NCBI RefSeq assembly: GCF_027596085.1
Contig: NC_072471.1
Location: 13,726,999-13,790,998, forward strand
Source of the DNA: Anoplopoma fimbria
Taxonomy: Eukaryota > Chordata > Actinopteri > Perciformes > Anoplopomatidae
DNA: 64,000 bases
Direction of reading: 5' to 3'
In this document: positions 26,883-40,401 of the stretch, piece after piece
Numbering within the stretch: position 1 is the stretch's first letter
How the letters are laid out: each line of letters begins with the position of its first letter
Position numbers and translations under genes: made by a program
The notes under the pieces: generated by a model
The model's input: the letters and a program-made list of their open reading frames with translations, nothing else
The model's database searches: none
What the model was told of the DNA's origin: nothing

Positions 26883-27450
26883 TTCCAGTAAGGTATGCCT
26901 CGCCGTATGTTTTCCTAATGTGCCCTAACTACCGCTGATTGTTATTGTTTTATCAAACATACTGCTTAACAGGGTTTTAGGTTAATTAGTTCTTATACCC
27001 CCTTAAACGCCACACTGTAACAGTAAAATGCTTTTGCTCAGTAGCGCTAACAGAGCGGAACAAAGAATGCTAACCATGCAGGCTGAGAGTTTGTGTGTAT
27101 CTGATCACATGCATGACTGCGGGTAGTGTATCCTTTTATATGCAATCATAGTTTGTGCCTCTGTGTGTGTGCAGCCATGCCAGAGCATGCAGTGTATTGT
27201 AGCGAGGGTTTTCCCGTTTCAAACTCCTAGGCAGACAAACTTCCTTTAACGCTGAATTTTTTAGCATTAACCCTTTTTGAATCACTTTATGTCCTTCAGG
27301 CCATTGTGATTTCATTTTTTTCAACTGACACTTGTCACTACTGCCCCACAATTTGATGATGTTACCGCCCATATCTGCCCAAAATCAGAGGTGGGGAAGG
27401 TGAGGGGGAAACCCTGCTAGGTGAGGTGGTGTGTGTGTAGCAGGTCTCAC

Positions 27451-27516
27451 CTCTTGGACAGAAGCTTGTTGAAAGAGAGGAATAAGAGGATTAGTTCTCG
27501 GTATGTCAATGTGAAT
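27451..27516 (-). CDS. tbc1d22a: TBC1D22 Rab-GAP, in-window exon 6 (arginine finger)
   Basis: Short 22-codon exon, phase 0 at both ends, with acceptor TTCCTCTCTCTGCAG and donor GAG|GTGAGA. It reads IHIDIPRTNPLIPLFQQ and ASVQE. IHIDIPR is the TBC motif A (I-x-x-D-x-x-R); the Arg codon at 27498-27496 is the predicted catalytic arginine finger that stimulates GTP hydrolysis on the Rab substrate. Rab33B is the GTPase usually linked to this family; that link is literature knowledge, not visible here. TNPLIPLFQQ-x-x-VQE resembles human TBC1D22B more than human TBC1D22A, which differs in this loop as I remember it. Confidence 0.95.
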
Positions 27517-29603
27517 CTGCAGAGAGAGGAAGAGAAAAAAAAAAGACAAACACTGAAGCAACGGGCAGGTTAGCACAGATCTGGGCATCACAAACAGAGA
27601 CGGAGAGAGAAAGAGCAACAGTTAGTGGATTGGTGTCCTTGATTGAATGCGGGCGGGGCTTCTGGTGATCTGAAATGGATAGCAGTGGTGGTCTTGAATG
27701 GAAAGTGTGCAGATTTCTTTTAGATGTCTCTGTGATATTAGGTGCATGAGATTACATTTTGTGTGTGCTGGACCACGTTCACACCATTTCAGAGAGTGTC
27801 TGCCCCGCAGGACGGACGATACGACAGGCAGACAGATTCATCAGAAAGGAGCTGGACGGATGCAGGACAGCGGCTGGAAGAAAGCCGGCTGAAATAGTCC
27901 GGGCCTGGACGGCACGGACCGTTTTTTATTTTTTGAGAGAGTGTGTGTGTGCGGCTTGATGCTGACAGGACTGGGGATTGAGCTGTATTCACAGTCCTGT
28001 CTGCTCGGCCCACCTTACCTCTGTCACCTTTGGCTGCAGCACCAAAGACTCAGGACTCATCCTGGGAATGTCTATGTGGATCTGACAGCGACATTGGAGA
28101 GAAGGGTGTTAGAGAGACACACACATACACAAACACACACACACTCACACACACATTTACACTCAAGAGTTGCAACGTAGAAGTCCCCCTACATGTACTT
28201 GACCTCAATATTCCACATTTAAACCTGTTTTTGGCCAGCTGTAAGATCTCCCCAGATGTTCCCAGGCAGAGCAAGTTCTGCCATTTTTTCAAACCTGGGT
28301 CATAATCTCATGATCAAAGCCCTTCCTACTAATGCATAGACCCATGCCATTATCCACAATGGGTAATTAGGGGGCAAATGTCTGCATTTACTTTTGGTTG
28401 GACTTCAGCTGGTATCATATTTGAGCAGAATGAGCACATGTATTACTGTCTTTATGTGTTCATACCCATTGGATGACTCTGTAATGCTTGTACTGCTCAT
28501 CACACTGGGAATCAACAACCCTCTATGCAAAATTTAGCAGCATTCTGCCCATTTGGAACCACCAATATGGTTCCAACTTTCCCATATAAAACTGTAGCGA
28601 CTGCCATGGAACAGAATCACACAGCGAACAAACGCTCCAAAAGGGCAAAATGGCAGAATGGCAAAGTAAATGAGTAAATAAAATCGATAGGTGGAGAAGA
28701 GGATTTAGGGGAGTCGCCAGTGTAGCTACAAGAACTTGATAAGCCCACAATATAACGAGCCTATGGTACTGTGAGTGTGTGGAGAAATTCAAAAGCCGCC
28801 TAGTGGGGACAAAAAGATTGTTTGATGCCATCTCAACAGTACAACTCAATCAGTTGTTCTAAACACACAACTCCAGTGTACATCCTCTGATTAAAAAAAA
28901 AAGCTAGATTCTTATTTTTTTCCAACTCTTGGAATGGTACAAAACAGCAGCAGTACTTCAAAAAGCTGGGACATCTACAATGATGAAGTCCATATGCATA
29001 AAACACATATACACACACAAGCTGTTTGGGCCAGGTACCAACAACATAAACAGATATCAAAAAAAGAGACAGATGGACAGACACAAGAAGAGACACTAGC
29101 TATGGGGACAGATTCACCAGCTGATGGACCATCTAATGTGAGCACACACGCAGTCAAACACAAGACATATAGATACATGTAACGCGTGCAAATATTTTTA
29201 CAGCCACTTAAACATAATATACACGACACAACACAAATACAAACTCAACGCCAAGTGCAATTTGAGTGCCAAAACTGACATATGTGCAAGCACACATAAC
29301 CACTCACACGGGAAAAAAAACAAACGACTTCGCTTAAAATCTCTGCTCAGTCCGTCAACACGAACAGTGTTGGAACAAGAGGAATTTGGCAGAAAAAGAA
29401 GCATCAAGACATGATCCAAACAGCCATCAAAACAAAGTATGCCAGCTTTCTGGCACAGGGCAGAGCAGATCAATGGGAAATTGGACGGAATATGTGAAAT
29501 GTGTGTTTTTTTTCTGCTATCGACAGCCCACTTTGATGTTTCTTATCGGCTTGAAATTAATGGGAAGTAGTCGAGTGGTGAAATAAAAAGAGTGTGTGGG
29601 GTG

Positions 29604-29610
<7 letters not shown>

Positions 29611-29634
<24 letters not shown>
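29611..29634. repeat. (GA)n microsatellite
   Basis: AG/GA run of about 24 bp, starting with ACAG; a second short GA patch follows at about 29654-29663. Confidence 0.93.
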
Positions 29635-29635
<1 letters not shown>

Positions 29636-29900
29636 CACACAGATCAACAGACAGAGAGAGAGAGTTAAAGTAGATATTATTTTCAAAGCCAAAGAAAAGT
29701 GTTCATTTGAGCAGCTCTCTGAAGCTCGGGGCTGGCTGTTTCTACTCTGTGAACACAGCTCGACCACATTCCCGCCGTGTCAACACAGACGGAAAACACA
29801 GGCAGACGAACAGACAGCAGCTCTATGAGGACATGAGGGAGAGAGAGGAAAAAGCAGGGAACTGGTTCCAGTAATCCTGTCTGCGGGGCGGAATCCTGTC

Positions 29901-30039
<139 letters not shown>

Positions 30040-30271
30040 AACAAGCAGCTGCGCCTCCTGTCTGTACTGAGGGAATACATCAGTGACGAGAAGCTGTTCT
30101 TGTAATTGAAAATGGAACATTTTGTAGTTTCTTTCATTCGGTCCTTCAGGTAGTGGAATTCAGACAGGTGTTTAAATTATTTTTTTTGGAAATGTCAAAG
30201 AATTGATTAAACACACGACAAGTAAACAGGACCTGTGAATGTGTGTGTGTGTGTATGTGCATACTGTATAC

Positions 30272-30400
30272 CTGTCTGTATGTGTCCTGATGGTTCTCGT
30301 CGTTGCGGGAGTCATAGTATTGCTGGATGAAGCCAAAGTATTCTTGTCTTTTCCTCTGCAGGACGCTCTCTCTTCTTTCTGCGTTAGCTGGTAGGTAACC
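30272..30400 (-). CDS. tbc1d22a: TBC1D22 Rab-GAP, in-window exon 5 (TBC domain)
   Basis: TBC-domain exon of exactly 43 codons, phase 0 at both ends. The acceptor is CCACCCTCCTCTAG followed by GGT, and the donor is CAG|GTATAC. The product reads GYLPANAERRESVLQRKRQE, YFGFIQQYYDSRND and ENHQDTYRQ. GYLP, the R-K-R-x-EYF-FI block and YYDSRN-E/D-x-HQDTYRQ are hallmarks of TBC1D22 proteins and continue directly into the catalytic IHIDIPR of the next exon. The first residues GYLP join the LLS of the preceding exon to make the LLSGYLP motif. No frame damage is seen. Confidence 0.95.
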
Positions 30401-30507
30401 CTAGAGGAGGGTGGGAGAAGGACAAAAGAAAGAAAGAGTGAATAAAAAAGTAACAAATGGTGAGGATTGTTGTTGCTCAACTATAATTTACACACATTCT
30501 TTTTTTC

Positions 30508-30725
30508 TTTTTACACTTACACCTGTGTACGGATTAAAAGAAACCAGAAATGATATGTTAACGAGTGAGCTTTGGAAGTACTTTGTGTGTCTCCTTGTTT
30601 CCAGTCTTTACGCTAAGCTAGCCATCCTCTGTTAGCTATTTAACTGGCAGACGTGCGAGTGGTACTGTGTTCTAATATAACTCTCAGTAAGGAAGTTTAC
30701 AAGCACATTTCCCAAAATGGGAAAT
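30508..30725 (-). repeat. Teleost dispersed repeat, minus orientation (same family as 39367-39596)
   Basis: Reverse-complement copy of the same family: GAGTGAGCTTTGGAAGTACT, TTTCCAGTCTTTACGCTAAG, GAGTGGTACTGTGTTCT, and CATTTCCCAAAATG at the far end. Divergent, so an old insertion. Confidence 0.75.
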
Positions 30726-31550
30726 TATCCCTCAAATGTCTTATAATCTGATTTATTTAGGACTGCAAAAAAAATCTTCATACCATGAAATTGAGACGTG
30801 GAAAAATATGCACGTAAATTGAATTGTCTGCAAGGAACTATTGGATGTTTTTATTGCATTTTCTTTGCATTTATTGTATTGATTTTGTTTTCATGTATTG
30901 TACCGTTTTATCTGTGTTTACATTTTTTATTTATTTTTTGTTTTTATATTACCTTGTATCTTGCTTTGCTTCGTTTGTCAAAGCACTTTGTAAACTCACT
31001 AAAAATGACTTTATAATTCTTTTTATTATTATTTTTTAGTTGTTTTATATATACTTTATCATTCATTTAGTTGCCCTGAACTTCAATAATGTAACAGTTT
31101 CTGAAATGTGCTATCAACATTTATTAATCCTTAAAACATTGCACTTATTCTACTACAGGCCCTTATAAACTTTAGCAAGTAACTGGTAAAAGTCTCCAAG
31201 CTAATATACCTGTCTGTTTGTGACAGAGACACGCTTGTGTGTGTTCCACATGGGACTCATTTATTCAGCTCTGTAGATACTCAGTAAAACCGTCTTCTCC
31301 GTGTCTGAAACTCAAAGTCCCTTACATGTTGTGTCTCTCTTGTAATTATTCGTCTGCCAGTATATACTATTTAATGAGCCTCTGGGTCTTAAAACCCTCG
31401 GCTTTAAGTCTGTCGGCCAAGTTCAGTCACACACCAAACTCAGGCCCCTGGGATTACACAGTTTGTAAATGACACACTTCACTTTGCAGAGAAAACTTTT
31501 TCTGCTGCTTGACCAAGTGCTTTGGGCCTCTTTGGGGAGTTACCTTTCTA

Positions 31551-31554
<4 letters not shown>

Positions 31555-31624
<70 letters not shown>

Positions 31625-31660
31625 TGTGAGTGTGAGTGAGTGTGAGTGTGAGTGTGTGTG
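31555..31660. repeat. Compound (TG)n plus (TGAGTG)n microsatellite
   Basis: TG repeat to about 31622, then TGAGTG-type units to about 31660. Mirror of the compound tract at 51523-51599. Confidence 0.95.
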
Positions 31661-31954
31661 CTTCTGGGAATGTGTTCGTCAGACAGTTCATGGGAGCACG
31701 CATTTGGGAAAAGTGTGTATCCTTCTTGTGCAGTCAGGCTTATGCAATGAGGAGAAAGTCAACTCCAAACTGAACAACAAATCTAAAGTCTATTAAAAGC
31801 GAGAGATGGTACCGGGGGGCTCTGAAATATTCACACAGTTTAAGTTCTTCAAAACAGAACTAAAACATGACTGTTGGCTCAAAGAACTTCTCCCCAAGAT
31901 AAAAAGCTGGAAAGTGTAGCTGTTACACTTACAAAAGGCCATTTTCTTTACGTG

Positions 31955-31960
<6 letters not shown>

Positions 31961-31989
<29 letters not shown>
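31961..31989. repeat. (AT)n microsatellite
   Basis: AT run of about 29 bp continuing into AT-rich sequence. Confidence 0.95.
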
Positions 31990-31995
<6 letters not shown>

Positions 31996-32084
31996 CTTAT
32001 ATTTATATGTTATGTTAAAAACTTTTTATATCTGCCACTCAACCAATATTTACCACAATATATATGGTTGAAATTAGAGGTTGG

Positions 32085-32210
32085 TCCATTAATAAATTAG
32101 TGAGTTGACAGAAAATGTATTTCAACTATATCAATTACTAGCTGGTCTTTTGTGATAATCAAGTGAATATCTTTGGGTCCTGAAGAAAACAAGACCTTTG
32201 CAAGTTGCAC
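32085..32210 (+). repeat. Fragment related to the GATTAAT-type teleost repeat
   Basis: Contains TTGACAGAAAATGTATTTCA, TTTTGTGATAATCAAGTGAA and TATCTTTGGGTCCTGAAGAA followed by AACAAGACCTTTG, resembling an internal part of the same broad family as 48280-48593. The orientation assigned is approximate. Confidence 0.5.
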
Positions 32211-32763
32211 CCCCTACCTCAAATAAATACTATTCTAAACAACAATGTAGAGCCTAATGTAAAATGGTTTTACCACTTTTTCGCTAAAAGTAGTAATTTA
32301 AAGATCTTTCTTTTTCCGTCTGCATCGTTCAATGTGAGAAGAATTGCTCCTTTCCATTTCCCAGGACTTGTTTTTCCGTGCTGCCCTGCAGAGTAGAAGT
32401 GCTTTAAGTTCAGCTAGATTAGCTTTAAAAAAATCCAAGGCCATTTGCTTAAGAAGACCTCACGGTGCAGCTGAAAGCTCCAAAATGTCAAGACTAAACC
32501 TCAATACTAAAACCTAAAGAGTTTCTAGTCAATGTTTAGGCAGAGAGTGCTCAGTCTCTTCATCACTCTTTCCGTCTCTTACATTTTATTTGTCATTGCT
32601 TTCAATTTAAACCTTTTTTCTGAGAACGCATTTGGCTGCTGTTCAGTCCCATCTGAGAGCCACTCTGTTTTGGACTGGCTTTAGTGAAATCGCCATCAAA
32701 CTAAAGTCATCGTCTGCAGCGTCAAAGACGGTCTCACACGAAAAAATAGCAGGCTGATAATGA

Positions 32764-32765
<2 letters not shown>

Positions 32766-32828
<63 letters not shown>
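32766..32828. repeat. (TG)n microsatellite
   Basis: About 63 bp of TG, followed by a second short TG patch after CTATA. Confidence 0.97.
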
Positions 32829-32830
<2 letters not shown>

Positions 32831-33519
32831 ATATGTGTGTGTGTGTTTGTTATCTATGTGCATCTTTGTCTTTGTTGTGGCTCTGCTGTTTGTTGTTTTC
32901 GGAAGCTGGCCGCCACTTTTTGGTAACAAGCAAGCGTGCATATCAAAAATCCTGAGGGTACAGACACAAAGTATCAATTTTAGGCAGCTGTTTAGAGGAA
33001 TATCAATAAGAGCGGCAGCAAAAAGTTTTTAAAGTGTTTTTTTTTTACCTACACAAGGCCCCTAGAGAACCCTGTACAGTCTAGAGGCTTATCTGTTGCA
33101 AACGCAGACACTTGGCTAACACACACGAACATACTCATCAATTGTGGTAAAATACGCTTACTCCAAACAACATATGTGTCTGCAATGACACATAAAACAC
33201 ACTCATCACATTCCACATCCTCTGCCAGCCCATCTATCCTCTCCAACCTCAATAATACCGTCATTCTAAGTATTTTTGTCCTGGGTTTTGGTCATAAACC
33301 CTTAAAAACATAGAAATTGAAGAATATTTTCACAACAAAAAAATAAACTGTGAAAGAGGCAAACTCCTCACTCATCCACCCGACTGCTGCCAGTCTGCCA
33401 GACGGTCCCATTCGTGCCCACAGAACTCAGTCTCAGCACTGACTGGGACTTTTTCACGGCCCCGTCTCTGCCAAAAAATGTCCATGCGTCACATGTTGAA
33501 ACTGCTCCATAATGCAAAT

Positions 33520-33675
<156 letters not shown>

Positions 33676-36600
33676 ACCAAAAACAGGCCAGCTACAAAGC
33701 AGTGCGTGGTGTGCACTCTGCCAAATGAGTGAGAGGAGAGAATGTGCGTGTTGAAGGTTAATGGACAGCTTAGTGGAGGTCAATCACACTGCAGCTGCAT
33801 TACTGCTCGATAGGACACACACACACACACTTCGGGGGGGATTTGAAGACTATAAAGAGGACACATGCGGGGTCACACACTATGCTGTGATTTTATTTTT
33901 TTATGACTACTTTGTATCGCTAATAACAGGGAATCTGAAAATATTTTAATTTGCCACGTGTCAATATTGGTCTGTGGTTTATCAGATTAGCCGGGGTATA
34001 AACTATGCAAGATAATTGTACTTTTCTAACATAATTGTATGTGTTTAGAGAATAATTGGTTAGAAGGAAAAGGATGCAGTCCGCACAAGCAGCACGCCTT
34101 TCTTTTAGAAAATAGAGAATTACTGGGTATATCTCACAGTAAAGAGCATTAAGTGCAAAAGATCCAAGTGTAATTACGCTTGAACCTGAGTGACTAATTT
34201 CCATTTCATTTGTGGTCCGCTGGTTAAAAAGGGTGAGTGGAAACTTTATTTTTTTTCCTAAATAGAGAGATGGAAGGCAGAAAGTGAAGTGTAAATGCGA
34301 AAACGCGTCCGCATGACCGGCCAGTGGTACAAAATGTGGCAGCACAAGTGCTTCCTCCTGCCTCTGTTAATCAGTCTACATAAACCTCATCTCTTCATCC
34401 TTCCTTGAATCAATCTACTCCTCCATCCTTCCATCCCTCTAATGGATCCTCCACTTCAGTAAGCTCTCTGTAAAAAAAAAATAACTGGGGAAATATGCTT
34501 GGGGAATCCATTTGGGGAGTTTAGATTAAATCGGTCTTTTTTTGTTTTTCTGTTTTTTTAGTCTTCGCGCTACTTAAATTGATTTCTACTTAGCAGGCGC
34601 ACATAATTCTGGAAGCAGACTGGAAACAAACTGTCCCACTACGGGCACAGACAAAGTTGAACACATAAAACTTTACTTCTTTCTAAACTGCTCTTGTCTC
34701 TACGTGTCCATTTTTCATAGTTACAACTGGTAAAAAAGAGTTTCACTGCATGATTTGAGTTTGGAAACATCCACATGAGAATCAGTTTCATAACGCGAGT
34801 TACTGCAACTTGTACGGAGGAAATGAAGCACAAGTCTGCAACTGCATGACTTATTCTTATCTCGAAATTATTCAGAAACTTATTTGGGTGAATAGTTTTG
34901 GTTCGACGATGTTTCCTGGACTGCATCTATCGCTTTCTAAACTTAATTACCATAAGAGCCAAGTTAAGAGGTGCAATCACCCAACCAGAAGTAGAAGGGT
35001 TTATGTTGATGTCTCAAACTTTGCACAACCATATGGAATGAGCAGAAAACTGTGGTTCCAATGAAGCCATTTTCTCGGATCAAATATTGGTGGTAATTAG
35101 CCTTTTATTTTGACCTTGCGCATGGGCCAGTTTTTGTTTATAAAACAATACAGCATATCTTACTGGTAGCCTTCAGCTGCACCTTTTGAGACAACAGAAC
35201 TGGAAAATCCTCCTGCTTCCCTGAAGTCAGCGTGGAGGCAACATCTTGCCTTCCTGTTTATTTACGCTAATTTTACGTTACATTTTAAATTCATTATTTG
35301 AATTTGACCACATGGCCTTAGTGTGTTATATTCTTCACAAAAATGATGGCTGTATCAGACTTGATACCAGGTCATTTTAAAGAAGAATATGAAGATGTAA
35401 ATGACAGTTGTTCTTAGGGCAAAAAACAAATCGGGTGATGTTTACCAGTCTAACACTGGGATGGCAATAAGTGCTGGGAAAATAAAATTGAAGCATGGAT
35501 TAGGGGAGTCATGATACACCTACATGAAACAGAACTGTGTGTATTCATTTGTTAATCTATTCAAAAAATGTAATTATTTAAAATGCTTTCTCTGATATTT
35601 GATACAATCCTATTTTTGAACCAGCAGGGCTTCACTGTTTAACTGATCTGACTCAATCTCATGTATTCTGCTCACCCTTCGCTTGGTCAATAAATAAGAT
35701 CCTCCTTTATAATCCAGAAGAGGAACAGATACTACACAGTAAGCAGTGCTGCTCATCACTCATGTTTTCTATTGAAGTTGACCCATCCATAAAGGTGCTC
35801 AGTAGGGATTTCTGAACCCTCATCAGATCGAGTAGGTCAAAATCAGAGAATGCATTTCCCTGCACATATACAAACTAAAGATACGCAAACACAAAAGGGA
35901 TATATTTCCCTGGATCTGGATACAAAAAAAAGCACTTTGCTGTGGTGGATATTGAAAGTTGAAGGCGCATCTACAGTTCTCATGAATTACAGTTGAAGCG
36001 TACAAACAGAAAAGAAACAAAATGTCCTAGCCAAGGTGTGAGATGCCTTTTAGGATTTCGCAAACAGTGACACATGGGGAAAAAAAAGAAAATTAAAAAT
36101 CACTGCTCTTTTTCTCTCAGGCAATATAATTAGGTGTGCTGTTGTAAGGTAACAGTTAAGCATAACAATATCTAAATCTGTCCCTGCTGCCGCTGCTCCC
36201 CGATACATCTCATATAACCCTTTGGCTTTGTCAATAATTCCACAGCCAGTTGGTTTTCTACTTTCTCCCACTTCACATTTAACAGCCACACTCCATTAGC
36301 AAATGTACATATCGCCACGGGCTGACATTCTTTCACAAAGCCAAAAAAGCCATTTCATTTCTTCATTCTCCTTCTGGGCTCGGACACAAGGGGCTCTTCA
36401 AAATAATGAAATAAAACGGTATTACTTCTGAAATTATAGGAAGTTCAACAGGATGTGTTTCTGAAGCCGGGGGCAACCTGTGGAGCCTCTCGATCAAATA
36501 ATAATAATGTTTTATTTCCACACAAGCCAATGACAGTTTAAGACAGTTATGTACGTATTCTGTGATGCGGTGGTGAATGCAGAACGTCGGGGGAGCACTA

Positions 36601-36805
36601 CAGAGCTCTAAACCTGTTTCTGGTCTCTGTCAGGTAAAGAAGAGTGTGGCTCAAGCACGCCTGCTGGAGGGCAGAAAGAAAGAGAAAAAAGAAGTTGGTG
36701 CACGCTGGTGAGCAGGAGAATGGCACAAGGGACACCACTGGAGTGAAGTTTTATTAGGTGCCTCAGCCAAGTTTATGGAACACAAGCGTGGGCTGTGAGT
36801 CTGAA

Positions 36806-36920
<115 letters not shown>

Positions 36921-37889
36921 ATAGATTTTTTCGAGCTTGATCCCTCCTATCTATTTCTCCACTGGATCATGCCACGGACAGGACAGAAAAGGCAGTCGAG
37001 TGTTATGACACTTCAGAAGATATGATTGCTTTTGACACTGTGCCCACTTTTCACTTTAATCCAAATCTTGGATTTAACCTGGGGACAATTCATTCACGCT
37101 GCGCGAGACACTAGAACATGTATCGAAAAAGACTCGTAAGCCGGAGATAACCTCAGATATAGATCTTGAGTTGTCAAAATGTCCCCTATATATATTTTTC
37201 AAAGTCATTTGGACATACACGTCCGCAATGAAGTTATGACTTGTATTCCAATTGTACTGCATTTAAACTTGTTGAAATCATGTCCAATCAGTCTCTGTCC
37301 ATGACTTCGTTGGATAGCAAAGCACCAGCTTGGTTTTGTAACAAAACAGATTGTAAATCCAATACTGAAAGTGTCTCCTAAACTGAGGAAATTAACTAGC
37401 TCTTCATGAGCTGCAAGGCTTTGTGGCTTCATAGCTTCACAACAGAGGAGTAGACTACAGCAGGAGAAGCCTAAACCCCCTCCAAAGTAGTCAAGCTGAC
37501 CACATTTGATTTCTCTAAGTTCTCCTGAGTTGAGCGCATGCGCACTCATTGGCAGGTGGTTTCTGTTTGTTCAGTTTACATTGTGTTTTTCCTTTTATGT
37601 ATCGTCCTTAAATTCGTATCATTTTTGCTATCGTTTAACGTCGCTGGTCGACCTGCACTGCTGTAAAATCATGCTTTTGTTTGGTAACATGGATTGGACG
37701 CTGCTGTGTTTATACTGGTGAATGTTGGCCCATTGACTCTCAATCTAACAAGATTTAGAACCTCAGAGACATTTTTCTTAAGCGTACCAAGCCTACGATC
37801 AGCAAAAAACTAACTTCACGCCTGAGTTGACTACAGTAAAATGGCTTTTAACCAGCACGCCTCACTGAAAATGTTTGGGTTGTACACTT

Positions 37890-38520
37890 ATATTGTTGGC
37901 TGGATCTTGGATATCCTCACCAACAGATCTCAGAGAGTGAATGGACTTTTTTTTCTCTGGACATACTTCAACATCAACTGGCTCTCCCTAGTGCTGTGTC
38001 CTCTCTCCTCTCCTGTACGTCCTGTACACTAACGACTCCCGCAGTGAGATCGAAAACCACCACATTGTGAAGTTTGCAGATGATGAGGTTATAGTGAGCC
38101 TGCTGAAGGAGGAGGAAACGTCCTATGCTCCTGTCACAGATTATATTTAATTGAATGTGACAGAGACCAAGGATATGTGAATTGATTTTAGACGTCATCA
38201 CCCCAACCCTGTCAACACTACAATTAATGGTCAGGATGTAGAAATCGTTGAGATGGCTTGGGCATCATAATCAATAGTGAGCTGTGCGTTGATCGCAACA
38301 CCAATATGTTGTGCAAAAGAGCCAGCAGCACCGTCTTTGTCTCAGGAAGCTGGCTAGGTTTGTGGTTGACAGGTCTCTCTTTGTTTTATAGATCTGTTAT
38401 TGAGTCCATTTTTAATTTTTCCTTAATCTGTTGGTTTGTTTCTCTCAATCTAAAACAGAATAATGCCTTGACAAATGTGATCAAGGGCTGGAGCAGTATC
38501 ATAGGTACCCAACAGTAAAG
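37890..38520 (+). mobile_element. Decayed non-LTR retrotransposon (LINE) reverse-transcriptase remnant
   Basis: The plus strand encodes broken pieces of a LINE reverse transcriptase of the jockey/L2-like kind common in fish: GWILDILTNRSQRVNG, then LYVLYTNDSR with the FADD catalytic box (38073-38084), then LNVTETKDM, IDFRRHHPNPVN, GIIINSELCVDRNTNMLCKR and FYRSVIESIFNFSLICWF. The frame is interrupted by TAA at 38148-38150, TGA at 38178-38180 and at least one frameshift near 38260. The expected PQG segment before the FADD box is degraded. Not functional. The exact clade (L2, Rex1 or another) cannot be fixed by eye, and the element ends were not located. Confidence 0.85.
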
Positions 38521-39366
38521 TCTGTATAACAGACAATTGTTAAAGACAGCTGAATCAGACTTTGCTTTCTAGTTGCCGATTCAAAAAAAACAAGAGTTTT
38601 TCTGATACCGATACAAATATTGGAAAAACCTCAGATACAGCCAAAATGCTGGATCGGAGGCGATACGCAAGTCTATGCAGCAATTCGATCTCACATTATC
38701 ATATAATTCATAAGCTGATTTGCGATAAAAGGACTATTTCTCATCTATGTTGAGAGTTGCAAATGTGCAGGTGTTAGCGGAAAGTGTAATGTTAGCCAGC
38801 CCTATCAAAATAACAGCAATTTGGCAATATTTAACCCTGGGAAATCTGTCAACTACATATCAAGAGAATTCTACCTTCTATGGCATTTGTTCTCAGTATA
38901 TGTTTATGTTTTACAATGGTTTTAATCAGAGCCAAGCCATAAAACAATGAAACCACATCCAAACAGCGTAAGTAGTATACAGCTGTTAAAAAAAATAATA
39001 ATAATTATATATGGCCTTTATATATATATATGGTATCTGATCACGCTTGTTATCACCTAGCCAAAACCAACAGATACAAACATGCCTTCTTAACCTCAGC
39101 CATTTCACTGCTTAACTCTAGTAGAAAAGGGGAATTATCAGCTTGACCACCCAACCACATATGTTGAATTTTGCTTTTACATTTTTACTTGCACTCTATG
39201 TTTTCACTTTTTATTATATATTGTATTTAACTGCCTTGTTAGTGTTTTTGATATTGTGTTATTATCGTTTTCACTGCTGCACAACCAATTGCCAATCGAC
39301 TTGACTTGAATATTTAATATATATATAGTGAATATTTTATACGTAAAGATTTTGGGTGAAGCATGA

Positions 39367-39596
39367 CTTTGAAGAAATTGTTTGACATTTTGGCAAACTC
39401 ATTTGCTTTCTTGCCGAGGGTAAGATGAGAAGATCGATACCACTCTCGTGTTTGCAGGATAAATATGGAGCCAGAGCCAGTGGGCAATTAGCTTTTATTA
39501 TCAAAGCTGAGCATAGAGATTGTAGGCTTGGGGAAAAGCTAGCCTTACTCCCTCCAAAGCTCCCAATTCTGACAGACTACCAGCACCTCTAAAGCC
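39367..39596 (+). repeat. Teleost dispersed repeat, plus orientation
   Basis: Contains the run ATTTTGGCAAACTCATTTGC, then TTTCTTGCCGAGGGTAAGAT, GATACCACTCTCGTGT and CCAGCACCTCTAAAG, which I recognise as a degenerate copy of a repeat found throughout fish genomes. A related copy lies at 30508-30725 in opposite orientation. Confidence 0.75.
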
Positions 39597-39827
39597 TTAA
39601 AGATGGATTTCCAAAAATGTGGAAGCCCCCTTTTCCCGCTGCCACTGTCAACTGGTTTGGACTGTCCTCAGTACTCGATCAGTGGCAATGCTTGCAGCCC
39701 ACCCGACCCGACTTGTTTACCATGCAATATGAGTGTGACTTTTTTGCTGTGTCATCGCCATTCATATCTTTACAACCAATGCGTTTATGATTTTATTATT
39801 TACTAGAGCACACTGTCATAATACGAA

Positions 39828-40090
39828 AAGTAAAAGTCCGGAATTCAAAATGTTATAGTAAAAAATGACTGATATCCAAACAAACTTAACGTAAAAGTAT
39901 TAGAGTCATACAATTTATATGATTGAATTACAATTATTTATGCATTAATGTATTCATTATATCAATGTTGCAGCTGGTAAAGTTGGAGCTAAGTTAAACT
40001 ACTTAATAAGGCTATATACTACTTAATAATACGTCATCGTTTATTAGTTGATTGACATTTTTCATTAAGAATCTGAATCTGCAAAGATTG
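39828..40090 (-). repeat. Teleost dispersed repeat (TACTCAAGTACT-type), minus orientation
   Basis: Shares AATGTTGCAGCTGGTAAAGT and TTGGAGCTAAG plus ATTAAGAATCTG with the reverse complement of 17082-17285. The pair can be checked within the window itself. Confidence 0.75.
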
Positions 40091-40290
40091 CCCCTCTGGG
40101 GACAAGGCAAAGTAGTCTAACTAGTACATACCACAACTGCTAGAACGCAAACAATTGTTTTCTATAGATGTAGCCTCTTGATTTTGCTTTTAAAGTGCAC
40201 CAGATTTATCCATCTAACTTTAGAATGTGCAAAATGTTAGGGTCCTTGTGAAATGATGTACACATATAAGCACGTCCAACACAAACTCGA

Positions 40291-40401
<111 letters not shown>

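Larger units (their letters stand above)
23197..27450 (-). other. Intron, about 4.3 kb
   Basis: Phase 0 intron from GTGAGA to ...GTGTGTAAG on the minus strand. Holds a fish dispersed-repeat fragment at 26812-26882, CA/TG tracts at 25152-25177 and 26464-26495, and short G runs (25028-25039). Nothing else recognised. Confidence 0.85.
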
